From the NCBI GenBank assembly GCA_001028025.1, contig LDAQ01000062.1, positions 1-64,000 of the forward strand: 64,000 nt of DNA, in the 5' to 3' direction. Source of the stretch: Faecalicatena fissicatena. GTDB lineage: Bacteria; Bacillota; Clostridia; Lachnospirales; Lachnospiraceae. Positions 61,401 through 64,000 of this stretch are shown here, one piece after another. The position numbers and the translations under genes are program-made. Position 1 is the stretch's first letter. Each line of letters starts with the position of its first letter. Under the pieces are notes generated by a model. The model made no database searches and was not told the origin of the DNA. It saw only the letters and a list, made by a program, of their open reading frames with translations.

Positions 61401-64000
61401 TTTCCGTCATTGACTGCCACAACCTTGTAAATGATTGTTTCGCCAAGAGCATATGTCTCGCCGTTTACCGGTCTGCTTGTTGTTTCTTTGGTTACTGTCA
61501 GATGTCCGGTTGGATCTTCAAATTTGTCAACCGTGTCGTCCTTCTCATATTCTTTCTTTTCATCTGAGAACTTCGCTGTAACGGTGTTCGTGAAGCTTCC
61601 CTTCAGGATATCTTCTTCTGTTACTGTGTAAGCCGCTGTAGTTGTCACTACCTCACCCGGTGCTACATTTTCAAATACATCGCTGCCGGTGATGGTGACG
61701 CCTTCCTGTTCCGTGATGGTAATTGTCTTATACTCATCGTAAATGTTCTTCACTGAGATATCGAATGTTATAGTATCGCCATACTTGTAAGTCTTGTCAT
61801 TATCATGTGTCTTGGTTACCACATCATCAACATCGACATCCTTATCAGTAACGGTTAAAGTACCATCTACATAGGCAATCTTATAATTTCCTGTTACATC
61901 ATCGCCGCCAAGCAGTGTCGTAATCTTTGCATCCGTAACCACATTCCTGCTTGATCCGACAAATGTCTGGCTTCCTTCTACTGTTGCTGTAACGCTGTGT
62001 AATGGTAATAATTCACCCAGTCCCACTGTGCTTACCGCTCTCACTAATGCGGTTCCATCATAGGTTTTTTCAGCGCTCGCTGCTGTAATAGTAATTGGCC
62101 TCTGTGTTACCTGGATCGTAACATCTTCTGCGGTCAGATCTGCATATCCTTCTCTTACAGCCATAACACTTACAGTTACGGTTCCCTCGGATACGTTTGT
62201 TACACTTGGGGCCTCTGTTGTCCAGTCATCCCCTGCAGTCTTGTAGTATATTGTGTAACCTTCAGCTCCTGATACTTCTGCTCTTGCTGCATGAGACTTT
62301 CCATCGTATACCCAGCTGCCGCCGGCTGCTTCCAGTTTTGCATTCTCAATGCTTGCTGGTTTAATCTCAAAACTTCCTGGAACAACTGTTACTGTGTAGT
62401 TTTCATTTTCCGCATAACCTGCTGTTAATACGCCTGGATATACGCCTACAGCTTCTTCAGTATTTGTTCTGCTGTAAACTACTTCGCCAAGATCCTCTTC
62501 TGCTATCAGTCCATCTACAGTTCCGTCAAATACAGGATCTGCTGCATCAAAGTATTTCCAGCTGTTATCTACAGTAATAGTGACCGGTTTTGCTGTAATC
62601 TGAATTGTTACATCTTCTGCCGTCAGGTCTTTGTAACCCGTCTTAACTGCCTTTACACTAACTGTCTTCTTGCCTTCTGCAACATCTTTTACACTTGGTG
62701 CTGTTGTGGTCCAGTCTCCATCGCCTGTCTTGTAGTATACTGTATATCCTTGTGCACCTTGAACTTCAGCATTTGCATAATGAGCATCCCCATTGTAAGT
62801 CCAGCTTCCGCCCTGCGCATCCAGATAAGCTCCTTCAACGCTGGCAGTCTTAATTTCAAAATCGCCCGGCTCAACTGTTACCTGATAGTTACTGTTCTCT
62901 GTAAAGTCTGCTGTCAGTACATCCTGATATGTTCCTACAGACTCATCCGTATTTGTTCTCCTGTAACTTACAGTCCCAAGATCCTCCTGAGCTACCAGTT
63001 CCCCTACAGTCCCTGTAAATTCAGGATCTGCTGCATCAAAATATTTCCAATTGTTATCAACTATAATGCTGACTGGTTTTGCTGTAATCTGAATGGTAAC
63101 ATCCTTAGCTGTCAGGTCTTCATATCCGGTTCTGACCGCCTTGACACTGACCGTCTTCACCCCGTCTGCTACGTTTGTTACACTCGGAGCTTTGGTGGTC
63201 CAGTCTGCATCGCCTGTTTTGTAATATACGGTGTAGCCTTCCGCTCCCTGAACCAGAGTCTCAACAGCGTGTGCTGCACCATCATATACCCAGCTTCCAC
63301 CTTTTGCCGTGAGGACTGCCCCGGAAATGCTGGCTGTCTTAATCTCAAAGTCTCCAGTCTCTACTGTTACCTGATAGTTGCTGTTTTCTTGATAATCCGC
63401 CGTTAATACATCTGCATAAACGCCTACAGCTTCTTCCGTATTCGTTCTTCTGTAGCTTACTTCTCCAAGATCTTCTGCTGATACCAGCTCTCCTACAGTT
63501 CCTGTAAATGCAGGATCTGCTGCATCAAAATATTTCCACTTGTTATCTACCGTAATAGTGACTGGTTTTGCAGTAATCTCAATTGTCACAGCTTTAGCCG
63601 TTAAGTCTTCATATCCGGTTCTGGTGGCTTTCACTTCAACTGTCTTCACGCCATCTGATACATCTGTTACGCTCGGCGCTTCTGTTGTCCAGTCTCCATC
63701 ACCCAGCTTATAATATACTGTATAGCCTTCTGCTCCTGCAATCTCTGCTTTTACTGCATGCGCCTTGCCATCATATTCCCAGCTTCCGCCTTCTGCACTC
63801 AGATTTGCACTCGGTATGCTGGCCGTCTTAATCTCAAAGTCTCCGGTTACCACTGTTACCTGATAATTGCTGTTGTCATCATATACGGCTGTCAGTACAT
63901 CCTCATAAGTTCCTACAGCTTCATCGGTATTGTTCCTTCTGTAACTTACATCTCCAAGATCGCCTGCCGTTACCAGCTCTCCTACAGTTCCGGTAAATAC
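58475..64000 (-). CDS. Giant repeat-rich surface protein (partial, 5' end beyond window)
   Basis: 1841 codons in the window; the N-terminus is missing beyond base 64000. From the left of the protein: four copies (first cut) of a unit of about 140 residues with VDN-x-WKYFDAADP, VSYRRTNT, GGSWVYDG-x-AH and YYKTGDADWTT; a YDG/MBG-type unit (KTYDGTALV); eight DUF11-like repeats of about 110 residues (YALGETI-Y, NDGNLTL-NVVVTDELTGD, FTAEYTVTEEDIL-G); a MucBP-like unit (LTVHYVDAAGQTVAPDYTGEY); a Pro/Thr-rich stalk; a membrane helix (FLLMLLALIVLAFYT); and a charged coiled tail (FELREELELEKTRR). No LPXTG is present, so it is membrane-anchored rather than sortase-linked. Probably a long adhesin stalk. 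The repeats are similar at DNA level and prone to length change. Confidence 0.9.
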   Translation of the reverse strand, partial: VFTGTVGELVTAGDLGDVSYRRNNTDEAVGTYEDVLTAVYDDNSNYQVTVVTGDFEIKTASIPSANLSAEGGSWEYDGKAHAVKAEIAGAEGYTVYYKLGDGDWTTEAPSVTDVSDGVKTVEVKATRTGYEDLTAKAVTIEITAKPVTITVDNKWKYFDAADPAFTGTVGELVSAEDLGEVSYRRTNTEEAVGVYADVLTADYQENSNYQVTVETGDFEIKTASISGAVLTAKGGSWVYDGAAHAVETLVQGAEGYTVYYKTGDADWTTKAPSVTNVADGVKTVSVKAVRTGYEDLTAKDVTIQITAKPVSIIVDNNWKYFDAADPEFTGTVGELVAQEDLGTVSYRRTNTDESVGTYQDVLTADFTENSNYQVTVEPGDFEIKTASVEGAYLDAQGGSWTYNGDAHYANAEVQGAQGYTVYYKTGDGDWTTTAPSVKDVAEGKKTVSVKAVKTGYKDLTAEDVTIQITAKPVTITVDNSWKYFDAADPVFDGTVDGLIAEEDLGEVVYSRTNTEEAVGVYPGVLTAGYAENENYTVTVVPGSFEIKPASIENAKLEAAGGSWVYDGKSHAARAEVSGAEGYTIYYKTAGDDWTTEAPSVTNVSEGTVTVSVMAVREGYADLTAEDVTIQVTQRPITITAASAEKTYDGTALVRAVSTVGLGELLPLHSVTATVEGSQTFVGSSRNVVTDAKITTLLGGDDVTGNYKIAYVDGTLTVTDKDVDVDDVVTKTHDNDKTYKYGDTITFDISVKNIYDEYKTITITEQEGVTITGSDVFENVAPGEVVTTTAAYTVTEEDILKGSFTNTVTAKFSDEKKEYEKDDTVDKFEDPTGHLTVTKETTSRPVNGETYALGETIIYKVVAVNDGNLTLNNVVVTDELTGDEWTVGTLKPGQSSEAFKAEYTVTEEDILKGTVLNEATATGKSTDPENPDPEIVPGNTEDPTVDPNGHLTVAKETTSSPANGKAYALGETISYQIVATNDGNLTLKNVVVTDELTGDSWKIDTLKPGESSDVFTASHKVTQKDILKGSVLNEATAAGESPDPEKPDPGVDPGETEDPTDNPNGHLTVTKETTSTPENGAAYALGETITYKIVAANDGNLTLKNVVVTDALTGDEWTIESLKPGESSEAFTAEYKVTEQDILNGTVLNVATAKGESPDPEKPDPGVEPGETEDPTVTQQPSLFVEKTAAPSQDGGYGLGDTVPYTIKVVNNGNVTISGITVNDDLTGGQWTIDSLEPNGVEEFTTDYVVTEADILAGRIVNVATAGGTAPDGSEVTKEDTETIGTEISNPHLSISKETTSTPANGETYALGETITYQIVATNDGNLTLTNVVVKDELTGDEWTIESLAPGASSEAFTAEYTVTSADIQKGSVLNVATAGGETPDPDKPDPGVDPGEKEDPTDDPNASVAVVKEVTSTPANGEAYALGETIGYKVTVTNNGNVPVENIKVDDSLVSITDNVIASLAPGESREFTYEYTVTEADIRNGQVVNTAAASTDDPEGPKGSDEVVTPTEPEDADYTVNKTVVNPQDEYRVGDTIQYQIGVSNTGNVTLHNVVVSDNLQGAAGEAVFTEVGDNTVEGNKVVIKEIKVGETVVLNCEYQIVREDAGASISNIASVTTDETGETPREDETEETPVVNIYRLTVHYVDAAGQTVAPDYTGEYEVGAAFSITSPTVTGYTPDYRTVNSSADGMPAADVEVTVTYTANPVITPIIPPVTPTNPATPVTPVTPAAVTPTTPTAIIPPAQTPAAAIDAELTENDEGDYDLTPIQDEKTPLAKQNLDDHVCCILHFLLMLLALIVLAFYTRSMKKRQARIFELREELELEKTRRGLDEEEKDDDAE

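Overview
The window looks like a chromosome segment of an anaerobic gut Firmicute, most likely a Lachnospiraceae (Clostridia). The signs are moderate GC, strong AGGAGG-type ribosome sites, GntR/DeoR regulators, a glycyl radical enzyme, a YesM-type kinase, a Gram-positive Pel locus, a type II-like Wadjet system and large secreted glycan-active or adhesive proteins. I cannot name a genus. No rRNA, tRNA, CRISPR array or intact transposon was seen. Most genes are on the minus strand.

Left part (1-14.9 kb): a glycan and signalling region on the minus strand. In transcription order it holds a Gfo/Idh/MocA oxidoreductase, a solute-binding lipoprotein, a YesM/LytS histidine kinase and an acyltransferase-like protein, ending at a hairpin terminator. 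A GH65 phosphorylase, a URO-D family gene broken by an in-frame TAG, a HAD phosphatase and a very large secreted GH98-like enzyme follow; the last runs off the left edge. From 15.0 to 18.1 kb there is a DeoR-led operon (regulator, sugar O-acetyltransferase, PHP phosphoesterase, DUF1349 protein). A divergent GntR/UTRA regulator faces a glycyl radical enzyme with its activase (18.5-22.8 kb). Then come a YfcE phosphodiesterase, a NYN-LOTUS protein and an AIM24 protein.

Middle part (25.7-38.1 kb): a complete jetABCD (Wadjet) plasmid-defence operon with a recognisable promoter, a secreted papain-like (C1) protease with a membrane anchor, a long AT-rich spacer with a consensus promoter and a terminator that may encode a small RNA, and a DUF368 polyprenyl-phosphate transporter.

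Right part (38.1-57.1 kb): a minus-strand exopolysaccharide operon of about 17.7 kb. It has a Gram-positive Pel core (SDR-PelD fusion with an RxxD c-di-GMP site, PelE-like, PelA-like/DUF2194, PelF, PelG). Added to this are a DPM1-type glycosyltransferase with a DUF2304 partner, a large membrane protein, a second flippase, two GT2 enzymes, a DUF4832 protein and a CDP-glycerol transferase-like protein. Directly upstream of its first gene lies a 0.3-kb segment bounded by oppositely oriented 24-bp recombination-type sites, next to an intact tyrosine recombinase. The best promoter inside the segment points away from the operon. This looks like a phase-variable ON/OFF switch for Pel-type polysaccharide, read here in the OFF orientation, and it is the most interesting feature of the window.

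The right end holds a signal peptidase I, two tandem paralogous tiny membrane proteins and a giant repeat-rich surface protein that runs off the right edge. A family of dispersed palindromes with the core AAAGGGGTC-N-GACCCCTTT punctuates the intergenic regions, and one copy appears to supply the -35 box of the signal peptidase promoter.
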